64,000 nucleotides of DNA, from the NCBI GenBank assembly GCA_030374805.1, contig JARGSG010000208.1:186001-250000 (forward strand). Reading direction: 5' to 3'. Source of the DNA: Gracilaria gracilis. Lineage: Eukaryota > Rhodophyta > Florideophyceae > Gracilariales > Gracilariaceae. Positions 28,751 to 39,202 of the stretch are shown one piece after another. Each line of letters opens with the position of its first letter. The first letter of the stretch is position 1. The translations under genes were made by a program, and so were the position numbers. The notes below the pieces were generated by a model. That model was not told where the DNA came from, did no database searches, and saw nothing but the letters and a program-made list of their open reading frames with translations.

Positions 28751-29400
28751 CTTGAGCCCGTTCGCCACTTTGAAGTGCGTGTCCTGCGTCTTCTTGGTAC
28801 CGAGTAGCAGGTTAGTAACCTCCTCTGCTGCCTTTGTACAAATAATTTTTATTTATGCAGTGTGTTGGACGGGCGAGGTGCATAAATCAGTTTCATTCCG
28901 ACGGTCGGAAGCTGCGACTCATTTGAGTCAAACGAGTCTTGTTCGATGCAGTGTCGCCGCGTTGTAGTAGATACAGTTGTGGCGATGTGCTGTGATCTGG
29001 ACCACTCTGGATTCCAGATTCTGGAAGTTCTAGACTGGATTCCAGTCACTGGAACAGTTTCTGTAATTCAAGTCGAATCTCAGGACCATTTACGCGAGTA
29101 AGGGCATGAGAAACTCATTAGGTTGTAATAAGTACGAGAGACCGCATCTGTCTACGAAGGTAGATCCAGTATCTACGATCGTAGTAGAGGCCAGACCATT
29201 CCAAATCGTACGCTCGGAGTATCAACCATCATGGTGAGATGATCTCATGCAGTATTTGCCCGCCGGTTTTGACCCGTCGTTTTGCTTGTAGCCGTCCCTT
29301 GTAGTACCTTGTCTCTCGGAGGGGTTCAGCATCTCTTTCACGAGTCTGCTACTTTGCAGCGTTATACCTCGAAGAAGCGCACTCATCAAGACATCCTAAA
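28751..29400. other. Intergenic region
   Basis: 650 bases. A TGGATTCCAG decamer occurs twice near 29009-29043, and a perfect 12-base palindrome (CTACGATCGTAG) lies near 29172. No gene is supported. Confidence 0.4.
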
Positions 29401-31242
29401 ATGGAACGCTCACAAACTCCCAAAATGCAAGTCGTCATTCCACCTCATATCCTTGACGGGCAACGACTCGCCGCGACTGACCATTATCCCGAATACCTCT
29501 TCAGCATGGAATCTGATGTGCTCTTGCTTGAAGAAATTCATCGCTCCAAAATCCACCGCATCTGCTATGCGAATCAACTAAAATCATTTGATATACTTCG
29601 TGACAATCTTCTAGGTACGAAAAAACTTAGGTTGACTGAATTTAGTGTTCTTCATGGAACGAATTTGAAGCATCAAGACTATCCGACGACCCTCCATCTA
29701 CAACATCGTTACGTGACGCTACTTCAAAACTCTGCACATAGCGAGAGATGGGCACCTCGATCCTTCGAGGTCTCAAGTCTTCTTCGGCAGCGAAACAAGT
29801 TGGTGCAAAAGTTGAAGGAACAGACGGAGAACAGTAATGTGAAAGTATGTTTTTTCAAGCCTGGTTGCAACTACAGGAAACCCTCATCAGAAGACGAATC
29901 TCTTCTTCCAGTCAACGCAGTTGGGGGTAGACCACGGGGTGCACCAAAACTAGGTCGTAGGCCCTTAAAGGACAAGGCATTTTCCTTGTCGGTTCCAGGC
30001 GGGTTTAAAGGCTCTGCTTCGAAGAGAAGTCTACCACGACGAAGCGCTCGAAAAGAAGTCTCGTATGAAGAGCAAGCACTTGAAGAGCTGGATCTTCCAG
30101 AGCTTGAGGCATGTGAACAAGAGCCCGAATCATTTCTTCAAGAATCACCGCCTAATGCAGCATCTCCTGTGAACCTTGAGCGTCGGAAATCAGAGGCAAA
30201 GTCTTCGTCAGATCCTCTCCCGATGTCCGGTGGTTCCCAAGCGACGATGCGTAAGGGAAATGATATCAGTTCAACTCATCAGCGCCATCTCTCACCGATT
30301 AAAGTGCACAGCATTTCGAAATCATCCTCTCAGAAGCACCTGGGACGGATGAGAAAGGTTTCCCCCATGAGATCTCGAAATGGAAGTTGCCACGCACCTG
30401 TTAGTTTTTCGCGTTTGTTGAGTAAGCAAAGTCCAACAACACCGCCTATCGAGGTTGATAGCCTTGACGGCATCGAGAGCCCTGTCCGTGACCAAGCTGC
30501 GAAAACAGAATTCACAAACGCTTGCCCACCTGGAACTGATTACGCGACGGAACCAAGTGGAAGCAAAACTGCTGAGAAGGTTGGAAACTTTGAGCAGTTG
30601 CTCAAAAATGTGAAAGAAACTGCGGAGAGAATGAGCAATATAGAGAGGCGAATGACTAATATGGAGAGCAAAATGACCAATATAGAAATGCGAATGACTA
30701 GGCTGGAGCAGGTGCCACAAATTTGTGTAGAGAGTATGGACGCGAGCAAGCGGGAGGGCGTCAAAAACATGCGTTTGGAGATGAGAGAAATGGCAAGTTC
30801 CCAGGTAGAGATACGGAGGAAGATATTGGATACGCAGTCGGGAATGCGAAAAGAGAATATTTCAGCAGAAAGTGAAGCATCTGCAGACAAGAAGCAAAAT
30901 GCTGTGGAACAACGAAGCCAAGCTAAGGATAACACGATATACCGAAACGCTGCAGATCCACGCAATGTTGGTATCGAACCGTCAAAAATTGACGCGTCGA
31001 CGCTTGGTGTGAAACCGATGGAGAACGTGCAACCGATGGAGAACGTGCAACCAATGGAGACCGAGAAACTAAATGATGGTCGTCAAGGAGTCATTTCATT
31101 CTCAGAGCAACCAGAGGAGAAGGCTACAAACGCAGGGAACTCGGAAGGAATCCGAGGTGCGGATCCTGTACAGGAAGAGAGTAAGGCGTCCGTGTTCTCG
31201 GCATTTGCCACACGATTCACAAGATCGTTTTTTTCCACATGA
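29401..31242 (+). CDS. Coiled-coil protein with AT-hook-like motif, unknown function
   Basis: 613 residues from an ATG at 29401. The first 160 residues look folded (QVVIPPHILDGQ, YLFSMESDVLLLEEIHRSKIHRICYANQ). A basic segment near residue 180 holds GGRPRG and LGRRPLKDK, similar to AT-hooks that bind the DNA minor groove. The middle is Ser/Arg/Lys-rich and disordered. Residues of about 411-437 are four near-identical heptads of the form MTNIExR, encoded by a 21-base tandem repeat, inside a longer predicted coiled coil. Near the C-terminus the hexapeptide PMENVQ is repeated 2.7 times (31015-31056). These features fit a nuclear, DNA- or chromatin-associated oligomeric protein. The family is not recognised. 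Confidence 0.65.
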   Translation: MERSQTPKMQVVIPPHILDGQRLAATDHYPEYLFSMESDVLLLEEIHRSKIHRICYANQLKSFDILRDNLLGTKKLRLTEFSVLHGTNLKHQDYPTTLHLQHRYVTLLQNSAHSERWAPRSFEVSSLLRQRNKLVQKLKEQTENSNVKVCFFKPGCNYRKPSSEDESLLPVNAVGGRPRGAPKLGRRPLKDKAFSLSVPGGFKGSASKRSLPRRSARKEVSYEEQALEELDLPELEACEQEPESFLQESPPNAASPVNLERRKSEAKSSSDPLPMSGGSQATMRKGNDISSTHQRHLSPIKVHSISKSSSQKHLGRMRKVSPMRSRNGSCHAPVSFSRLLSKQSPTTPPIEVDSLDGIESPVRDQAAKTEFTNACPPGTDYATEPSGSKTAEKVGNFEQLLKNVKETAERMSNIERRMTNMESKMTNIEMRMTRLEQVPQICVESMDASKREGVKNMRLEMREMASSQVEIRRKILDTQSGMRKENISAESEASADKKQNAVEQRSQAKDNTIYRNAADPRNVGIEPSKIDASTLGVKPMENVQPMENVQPMETEKLNDGRQGVISFSEQPEEKATNAGNSEGIRGADPVQEESKASVFSAFATRFTRSFFST

Positions 31243-31398
31243 ACAGAGATTACGGAGTCATAAACGAACGCTTGACGACGGTTAGTTATGTGGAGAGCCC
31301 TTTAGATACTGCGAGCGTGGTGGTTCGGAACAAAGGGCAGAACGTTACTTTCCCGTGCACGAAGAACCATTAGGTTTGTCCTACTCCTCTATTACCGT

Positions 31399-32796
31399 CT
31401 ACAACCCCAAATGTTTCAGGATGAGTTCGAAAACTTCAGTCGGTTCCACTTCTTCCTTATCAGCAACCAAATCCTTCCTCTTTGTCATGAGCAGTGCGCT
31501 TCGGTTACCTTCATACTTGTTCCTACCATGAGAGCCCTTCACCAAAGTAGCATCCAGAGGTATAACATCCATCATGTATCGGAAACCAAGTGTCTTTTGC
31601 GTCAACCGATACGCGGCCTTAAGTCTTGGAAAACGAAGTGTAGGATCTACAAAAAGCTCTACGGGGTCATAACCCGGCTTTCTATGAATGTCAACACAAC
31701 GCGCGAAATCCGGTGCTACTGTATCATCAAGCCAGTAATAGTAGGTGAACCAGGCGTCCTTCTCTGAAACCGCCACGAAGTCCCCAGCCCGTTCATGGTT
31801 AAGTCCGAACCTTTTCTTGCCATCATCGTCCAACACAAAGTCAACCCCATCAAGCTCACTGATGAGCTTCCAAACCTTTTCCTTCACAGAGCTATCATTC
31901 ACATATACATGGGCGACTTGATGGTCAGCGACTGCAAAAGCGCGCGAAGCCCCGGCATCCAAACGCTCTAAACCATGTTCGTGACGTATTTGGATGAGAC
32001 CTGCTTCACGTAAAGCACGATTGATATGCACCGGTCGTGACACAGGAACAACAGCATATTCGCTTACCAGAATACATTGAATGTCTTGTGCTTCAAAGAA
32101 CTGGACAAGGTCTGCAACGACAGCGTCAATTTCTGCAAGTTCTTTCGCAATCAGTTCTGGTTCGGGTCCTACTTTTTGCTGGCAATAGTCCAGATGGGGC
32201 AGATATACAAGATGCAACGTGGGACTGAATCTGTTTTCGATGTACTTGGCACAGTCTGCGATCCATTTTGAGGAGGTTATGTCAGACAACGGACCCCAGA
32301 AGTTGAAGAGCGGAAAGTTGCCGAGCTCTTTCTTCACTTCATCGCGCAAATCTGCGGGATGGGTCCAGATATCGGGATATTTAGCTCCGTCGGCTGGATA
32401 TGTAGGTCGTACAGTCACTGAGTAGTTAGCTGAAGAGTACATGTTGTACCACCACATGGTGTTGGCTACGGTAAAGGAACCGGTTTCGTCTCGCTTCCGG
32501 GCCTCCTCCCATACCTTCTGTGCCTGGACAAGCTTGTTAGACTGCTTCCAAAACTTTGTCTCGCATTCTTCGCGAGAATACCAGCCGTTTCCAACTATCC
32601 CATGTTCAGACGGTAATTCGCCCGTCAGAAACGTTGATTGAGTGGTTGTCGTCACTGCAGGTAGAGTAGATGAGAGGGGGAGCATAACATGATCTGAAAG
32701 GTAAGTGCGGAGAAACGGAGTATGTTCGCCTATTAAATGCGGCGAAAGAGCGACGATGTTCAAAACGGCAACTCGATTAGGAGAAGGATTAACCAT
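31399..32796 (-). CDS. Alkaline-phosphatase-superfamily hydrolase, nucleotide pyrophosphatase/phosphodiesterase-like
   Basis: 465 residues from the ATG at 32794-32796 (MVNPSPNRVAVLNIVALSPHLIG). Twenty-five upstream codons look non-coding in composition. After an N-terminal strand, the block LPAVTTTTQSTFLTGELPSEHGIVGNGWY is the hallmark of nucleotide pyrophosphatase/phosphodiesterase enzymes: a Thr nucleophile in the T-rich stretch, then GxxPxxHGIVGN. Further on come HLVYLPHLDY (metal His/Asp), AVADHQVAHVYV, and the C-terminal GSHGRNKYEGNRSALL, which matches the SHG-type metal ligand motif. The enzyme should cleave phosphodiester or pyrophosphate bonds using two zinc ions. No signal peptide is seen, so a cytosolic location is likely. 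Substrate unknown. Confidence 0.87.
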   Translation of the reverse strand: MVNPSPNRVAVLNIVALSPHLIGEHTPFLRTYLSDHVMLPLSSTLPAVTTTTQSTFLTGELPSEHGIVGNGWYSREECETKFWKQSNKLVQAQKVWEEARKRDETGSFTVANTMWWYNMYSSANYSVTVRPTYPADGAKYPDIWTHPADLRDEVKKELGNFPLFNFWGPLSDITSSKWIADCAKYIENRFSPTLHLVYLPHLDYCQQKVGPEPELIAKELAEIDAVVADLVQFFEAQDIQCILVSEYAVVPVSRPVHINRALREAGLIQIRHEHGLERLDAGASRAFAVADHQVAHVYVNDSSVKEKVWKLISELDGVDFVLDDDGKKRFGLNHERAGDFVAVSEKDAWFTYYYWLDDTVAPDFARCVDIHRKPGYDPVELFVDPTLRFPRLKAAYRLTQKTLGFRYMMDVIPLDATLVKGSHGRNKYEGNRSALLMTKRKDLVADKEEVEPTEVFELILKHLGL

Positions 32797-33870
32797 TATA
32801 AGACAGAGAAGACGCCAGACTTGTATCTGGTGTTCCGAATTATGTCCGATTACTGTACAGAGCCAAGGCAATCGACAGTTCTCGTATGGGTTGCAAGGCG
32901 CAATGCGTGAATTGATAGACGGATGTCAGGGTTCGCGCCAAACCTCGAAGACCAAAGTGCACAATTTTTTACCTGTATGAGTTCGATCGAACGAACGAAC
33001 GATCGTACAGCCGGAGCGTGCAGATTCCAACTGTTGTAGTTTTCTGTTCACTAGCGAAATTCTGGGGGCGAAGCGGGGAGTTGTAGGTTCGTTCCGCAGT
33101 CAGGCCCGAGATGAACATGATGCATGGATGGGGGACTACGTGTAGAGGTTTCATCACTGTTGTGTCACTGTAAGGAGTTAAAATCACCTTTTCCAAACAA
33201 GTCTTGTGGGCTCCATGCGGGAACCCCGCATCCTTTCACTATTGGTAACCTACCTACCTACCTTGTATGTAAGTTACAACGATACCCTACGCCAAAATCA
33301 CATTAAATGATTTGCCGTAAAATAAATAAAGATCTCTTTCCTCAATAAAGCCAAAAAAGCTCGGCGACCTGTTGCGCCAGACCAGAATGAAGAAGAAGAG
33401 GACAAACGACGTCAACAAAGTATAGGACATGTTTGGTTGAATTGGATGGTGTATCAGAGCTGAAACTTTGTGTGAAGTACTTGCGCATCAATTCACGTCC
33501 TCTATTGCTTCCAAAACTTCACATCCGCAGAAACCGGGTTAATCAAGCACATGGCCCACATGAACAAAAACCATCACCTGGCGGGGGAATGACAATTTCG
33601 CACAGTTGCAACAGTTCTGAACCCGTGACTTGATTCACGGTAAATGAATCAGAGAGGGGTCTGTTGGGTAAGCGAGTTGCCGCCCTCAAACAAGAGGTCC
33701 GGGCGCCACAGCTGGGCCTATCACCATATGGTGTCTGAAGGAATCAGCAGAGGAAGTGCTCCTTCAATAGAATTGGAAGATTGTGACACGCGGTTAGACA
33801 GCTGTGAGTTGTCTGGACATATCGGTTAGACGTTCACTACAGACGCTGTCCAGCTTTTTCCTCTTCATAT

Positions 33871-33898
33871 CCTCTCTCTCTCTCTCTCTCTCTCTCTT
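33871..33898. repeat. (CT)n microsatellite
   Basis: About thirteen consecutive CT units in the long intergenic region. Confidence 0.95.
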
Positions 33899-36756
33899 CA
33901 AATAGTAAGGATCAATTCACCGCAGTAGACCACAGTCAAAAATAATATGATCTTCAAGGCATGCAAGTTTAACCCCTCCTGCCCTGCTAAAAATAGCTAT
34001 CTACGAGATGTAGCCTCTTACCCTGGTTTCTACATCTACTCATGTAAAGGAAATTACCAACTTGTTTCTCACAAATCGTTGAGAAATAGAAACGGGAAGC
34101 GTTTTGTGCCAGAAGTTAGTAACAGTCAAAACCTGTTCGGAAATGAAACACGCCATGCGTACAGTATCGCCTATCATCGACTTCTCCGATAGGAGGATCT
34201 CAAATCTACTACCCTCTCTCTACTACACTATATGCATTTTCAGACTTATTCTGGGTATGGATTGGCCCAGCCATAAAAGCGAGCAGTGCACCTTACAAGA
34301 GCTCTTAACATTCAATAGAAGTGGAATTGCAGTTATCTCATACATTAATACGAGCTGCCAGTTTCTTTTCCAATTGCTGCAAAGACAACGGTACAAGAGT
34401 AAGCGGCGACGTTCCTCAACCTCTTGCTGTGGAATTGTGGCCGGGAGACGAACAAGAATCTAGACCTATTCTCTGGCTATCTCAGTCGTTCATTTCGACA
34501 TGCAAATCACAGAGCGTGAGATAGATTTGATCTACCCTGTGTCTATCTGTCTTCGGAAAGGTAAGTCGGAACGTTCTGAAAAAAAAAAACTGCCCCGCAT
34601 TACAAAAGTCGAAACCCTTTCTTCTACACATACTTCGCGGTCAATTCATGAAAGTCGTATTTTGCCTGGTTTGGTATTCATAGAGAGACATAAAGTGACC
34701 ATACTCATGCCTTGATGATGAATTGTCATAGAGTATAGTTTGGCTTTTTCCGTTCCATGAAGTTCGTCGCAAGTCTCGGATTTTCGGCTCTAGCAAGAGG
34801 AACAGCATATATATTGTCCCTCTTAATATGTGAGGACAATCATCTTTTTGTACCCAAACTATCAAGCTCCCAAACCTCCTCCTCACGCAAAATCTACGTA
34901 TACAGGTGCCAACAGTGCCTTATTTCAAGAATTGAAAAGGACTGCCACCTCCTACTCTCATACTCTTGGGCAAAGAGATAGAATCCAATCCCACTCCTCA
35001 AGGATTTTTGTACAGTAGTACTCTTTTTGGTTGTTTTGAACTTCCATAAAGCTGGTAGATTGACGAGGTGAAATATATAGAAATTATTGATCTTCATGTT
35101 GATCGGAAATGGAAGCGTTCTAACTGAGAACAAGGCTACCGGGTTATGTGAGTAATGATCCTTCCAGATGACCAAGAGCGTCCATCCGACCGGGGAGGTC
35201 GATAAACTCGTACAAGACTTCGGTCAGCTTGTCAGCCGGCGTCATGGACTTGGGTGGTATGTTGATCTCTATCTCTATCTATTTGTGAACACACACAAGC
35301 CCAATTACAACTTGTGCGGAACGCTTTTGTTAAAAGAAGCGTTCTCTAACAATCCAGACCAGTTCTCATATTAAAAACTAGGGGTACTGTTGGTCTGCGG
35401 ATATCAAAACTTAAAGAGATTATGATCACGATTTTGAATAGCGGAACGGAGATATTTTCTCCCCGAGATGTAGTCGTATCATGGGTGATCTGTATCTATC
35501 ATACTGTCGAGTGCAGAGCTGGAGTGGCACAATTCATAAGCAGCATGCCTTTCGACGATTCGAGGGTATCTAGTTAGACATATATGTTGAAGGACATCAA
35601 GGTGATTGGTGTACCTAACCTGGAGGCCATGTACCACTATCCCCCGAATATCGAAAGCGTATCTGGGAATATGTTTACATACAATACAATATTGTATCAA
35701 AGCTTACATGTGACGGTTTCCAAATTTGTTCCTGCTGTTGTGATGGCAGTTAGTTTGATCCTTCGTCATCACAAAAAAAGCATCTTGTGCTTACAAAGTC
35801 ATGTGCTCAATCAGGATTAAGTTACAAGGGCACTGCACGATTAGCAGTAAGTTGTTGGGTGGGGGGGGGGGTCTTCCCAAAGATACCTTAACTTTACGCA
35901 CAATTCAGTTGTTTTTCATCACTGTTGTCTCTGCTGAGGATGTCAAGTGGAACCCTCGCGAGCGAAGCCACAACCCTCGCCGGTCGTCGGTCCCGCAACA
36001 TATTGTGACGCCGTTTGAAGTTGCGGAGTTTAGTCCGCCGTTACAGTGTGTAGAGAAGGTATTCGTACGCAGCGTCGCTCTCTAACCCTATGCCTTGAAC
36101 TTCAAAGCTTGAAGTTGTCCAGGTCAGGAAAACGGACGAAGCTGTTCCTCGCATATCGCTGTTAATAACTTTCTGCCGTTGACAGGGCAGCAGTGCACAG
36201 TAAGCTGTAGATACGTGTACAGAGATGAACTAGCAATGCGTTGGCCGCCAACACTTCGACAAGACGGGGAATGCCACTTTGCATCCTCCGACATGAAGCA
36301 GCAGCCGCATCAAGACACTTCTGCCACCTTCGTGCCACCCTATCCACAATTCAACACGGCAACCATATAGACGTAACTTGCCTGGGGTGCATGTGCTGGC
36401 TGTTCTCTCTCGCCCTACACATGCATCGTGCCGTTAAACAGGGATCGACCCCTGTGGCTCGCACACGCTGCCCTTGAATAACATCGCTCAAAGAGGAAAC
36501 AACAGCCAAGGCGTTTATAACTTCCTCAATTCAATTTTCATCCTCCCTCGAGTTTACCTTACTCAAATTGCATGTAACCAATTATTTACACTCGCATCAT
36601 CATGATGGTACGAGATGATCACCCCCCCCCCCATAGGGTTTCATCTTCCACATTGGTAAGTATCCCCTTTGAACTCTTGACACCTTGCAATGATCATGAT
36701 TGCGAAGATCATGCCTACAGTGTCCATCCAAAAACCCCAGTTGCACATCGCTTCTC

Positions 36757-36764
36757 TATATAAG
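36757..36764 (+). promoter_or_regulatory. TATA box (TATATAAG) of cysteine-repeat gene A
   Basis: A perfect TATATAAG lies 106 bases before the start codon. The paralogous gene downstream has TATTTAAG 108 bases before its start, supporting a functional core promoter with a leader of about 75 bases. Confidence 0.7.
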
Positions 36765-36862
36765 CGAGGCTGCAGAAGTTGGTGCCACATCCAGTCACCT
36801 CCACCACAACCTGTCTACTCCTCTGAGTACTGGCTCGGTGGCATTCAGTATCGTCTACCACA

Positions 36863-38416
36863 ATGATCAGCCTCCGTTTCCTTTTCCTGCTTTCGCTTGT
36901 CGCGCTCTGCTCTGCGGCTCCAACTGAACGAAGCTACTTTAGGCGCAAGGGATTCTTCCTGTGCCCTAGGTGCCCCAGAAACAAGGTTTGTGCCGGAAAG
37001 TTCTGGAAGAAGAGATGCGTCGTCCCCATGACTGTGGGTGAAAGATGTGGCGCCGACCCGTACTGGGTCTGTGCGAGAGGACTCCGTTGCGAAAGCCACA
37101 CTTGTGTTGCACCGGAAGTGCCCCTTGGTGGAGATTGTGGAATCCCCGGATCCGTTTGTGTAACGGGAGCTGTATGTGCCGGCACTGACAAGAGGAAGAG
37201 GTGCGTTAAGCTGATGGGTCCTGGAGAAGAATGTGGACAAGATCCGTTTTGGATATGTCAGTCTGGATTAGAGTGCACCGGCGGGATTTGTGTGAAGCCG
37301 AAGGTGCCTCTCGGAGAGAGCTGTCTGGAGCCCGGCTCAGTTTGCGTTGATGGCGCCATTTGTGTGGGAACCGCCACTAGGAAGATCTGTAAGAAGCCAA
37401 GGACTGTTGGAGAACAATGCGATGTGGATCCATTCTGGGTTTGTGAAGATGGCCTCGACTGTGTTGCTAACGTATGCGAAAAGCCCAAAGTACCAGAGGG
37501 AGGCGACTGTCTTCCAGCAGGCTCTGTGTGTGTTGATGGCACCGTCTGCGCCGGTACAGACACAAGGAAGAAATGTGTCGTTCCCATGGGTCCTGGAGGT
37601 CGATGCGGACGAGATCCGTTTTGGATTTGTGAAGATGGCCTCGACTGTATTGCTAACGTATGCGAAAAACCTAAAGTACCAGAGGGAGGCGACTGTCTTC
37701 CAGCGGGGTCTGTGTGTGTTGATGGTACCGTCTGCGCCGGCACAGACACAAGGAAGAAATGTGTCGTTCCCATGGGTCCCGGAGGTCGATGTGGACGAGA
37801 TCCGTTCTGGATTTGTGAAGATGGCCTCGACTGTATTGCTAACGTATGCAAAAAGCCTAAAGTACCAGAGGGAGGCGACTGTCTTCCAGCAGGCTCTGTG
37901 TGTGTTGATGGCACCGTCTGCGCCGGCACAGACACAAGGAAGAAATGTGTCTCTCCCATGGGTCCCGGTGGTCAATGCGGACGAGATCCGTTCTGGATTT
38001 GTGAAGATGGCCTCGACTGTATTGCTAACGTATGCAAAAAGCCCAAAGTACCAGAGGGAGGCGACTGTCTTCCAGCAGGCTCTGTGTGTGTTGATGGCAC
38101 CGTCTGCGCCGGTACAGACACAAGGAAGAAATGTGTCTCTCCCATGGGTCCTGGAGGTCGATGTGGACGAGATCCGTTTTGGATTTGTGAAGATGGTCTA
38201 GACTGCGTCAGAGGTACCTGCATGAAGCCTAAGATTGGCTTGGGAGGTGATTGCAGACCGGAGGGTTCGGTCTGTGAGGACGGGCTGTTCTGTCTTGGTG
38301 ACAATGGTCTGAAGAAATGCGTGAAGGGGATGACAGCGGGACAGGATTGCGGACTTGATCCGTTCTGGTCTTGCCAACCTGGCTTGATTTGCATTGGTCG
38401 TATCTGCAAACACTAA
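36863..38416 (+). CDS. Secreted protein of eight 8-cysteine repeats (gene A)
   Basis: 517 residues: a clear signal peptide (ISLRFLFLLSLVALCSAA, cleavage near residue 19) and then eight tandem units of 62 residues, with no other domain. Each unit has eight cysteines spaced C-x6-C-x5-C-x8-C-x9-C-x7-C-x5-C-x4-C, with GSVCVDGTVCAGT and CGRDPFWICEDGLDC cores; the first unit is a little degenerate. Units 4-7 are almost identical at DNA level (186-base period from about 37,500 to 38,200), while the end units have diverged. All cysteines can pair, so a rigid disulfide-bonded extracellular or wall protein is expected. Spacing resembles small Dickkopf-like knots, but I recognise no named family. Repeats have stayed in frame with no premature stops. 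Confidence 0.85.
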   Translation: MISLRFLFLLSLVALCSAAPTERSYFRRKGFFLCPRCPRNKVCAGKFWKKRCVVPMTVGERCGADPYWVCARGLRCESHTCVAPEVPLGGDCGIPGSVCVTGAVCAGTDKRKRCVKLMGPGEECGQDPFWICQSGLECTGGICVKPKVPLGESCLEPGSVCVDGAICVGTATRKICKKPRTVGEQCDVDPFWVCEDGLDCVANVCEKPKVPEGGDCLPAGSVCVDGTVCAGTDTRKKCVVPMGPGGRCGRDPFWICEDGLDCIANVCEKPKVPEGGDCLPAGSVCVDGTVCAGTDTRKKCVVPMGPGGRCGRDPFWICEDGLDCIANVCKKPKVPEGGDCLPAGSVCVDGTVCAGTDTRKKCVSPMGPGGQCGRDPFWICEDGLDCIANVCKKPKVPEGGDCLPAGSVCVDGTVCAGTDTRKKCVSPMGPGGRCGRDPFWICEDGLDCVRGTCMKPKIGLGGDCRPEGSVCEDGLFCLGDNGLKKCVKGMTAGQDCGLDPFWSCQPGLICIGRICKH

Positions 38417-39202
38417 GTATTCAATCGCGAAATGCATCTTGTCGCGGAGAGTAGAATGAATCCCTTAATGTTTGTGCATTGCATGCTTTGCGATGATCTT
38501 TAGGAGGCGTCGATTTCAGTGTATTGAACAGATATTGCATTTGACTAATTCTACTGATCTTGAAAGATGTCTTACCGAACCCCCACTATCTAGTGCACTC
38601 TCACGGCTGAGGAAAGTTCGTTAGAAAACAGATCCACACAGCGAATGAAAGATTAGCTGACAAGAAGGTTTCCCCTTGAACTCGCCGTTGATCACGGCCC
38701 ACGACTCTGGGCTGGGAGATGCGGGGGCATGGTGATTCTCTGGGTGCTAACGCGTGAAGCTGATTCGAATTGGTATACTGTCTGCACTCAGCGGCGTTCA
38801 GATCAACGGAGATTAAGTACTGTTCCCCAATTCTTCCTGACGAGCTTCCTCTCTCAATACATGCAAATATCCTGCGCATCAATATCCCTCACGACGCATG
38901 CCCAGATTAATTCCTGGCCGAAACGCGTTCATGGTTCTTGTTCCGCGATTCTGGCATTGTGGAGTGGGGCAAACATAGATATATGTCGAATGAATTGATA
39001 TGAATGCACTCTCGTTCTATGTGGTTTCTGCAATGTTGATCATTTGCATTACTTCCTGACAGCTTCAGCACTCTCCTAGCTGCGTTCTGAGGACTATTTA
39101 AGCGCTTGTGCTGACTACCGAGCTCCCCGATTCTGCCCTCCTCACAGCTTCTGCCGTTCTCTCTTCGCAATCAACCGTAATCGAAACGTTTGTCTGTGAG
39201 CA
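38417..39202. other. Intergenic region between the cysteine-repeat genes
   Basis: 786 bases. Apart from the TATA box at 39095-39102 it shows no gene or obvious repeat, and it is not visibly similar to the upstream flank of gene A. Confidence 0.4.
39095..39102 (+). promoter_or_regulatory. TATA-like box (TATTTAAG) of cysteine-repeat gene B
   Basis: It lies 108 bases before the ATG, matching the arrangement of the upstream paralog, and is followed by GCGCTTGTG where gene A has GCGAGGCTG. Confidence 0.6.

Larger units (their letters stand above)
32797..36862. other. Long gene-poor region
   Basis: About 4.1 kb without a supported gene. It contains a GAAC-repeat palindromic stretch (32983-33006), (CCTA)n near 33248, a CT microsatellite at 33871-33898, a G run at 35861-35871, a C run near 36622-36632, and at 36757 the TATA box of the next gene. 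Short frames (for example 35584-35820 and 34104-34463) have neither family motifs nor convincing composition. Confidence 0.45.

Noticed and set aside
36420..36480. tRNA-like T arm (CAGGGATCGACCCCTG) in the gene-poor region
   Set aside because: No A box or matching 5' acceptor half is found on either side, so it is not called a tRNA gene.
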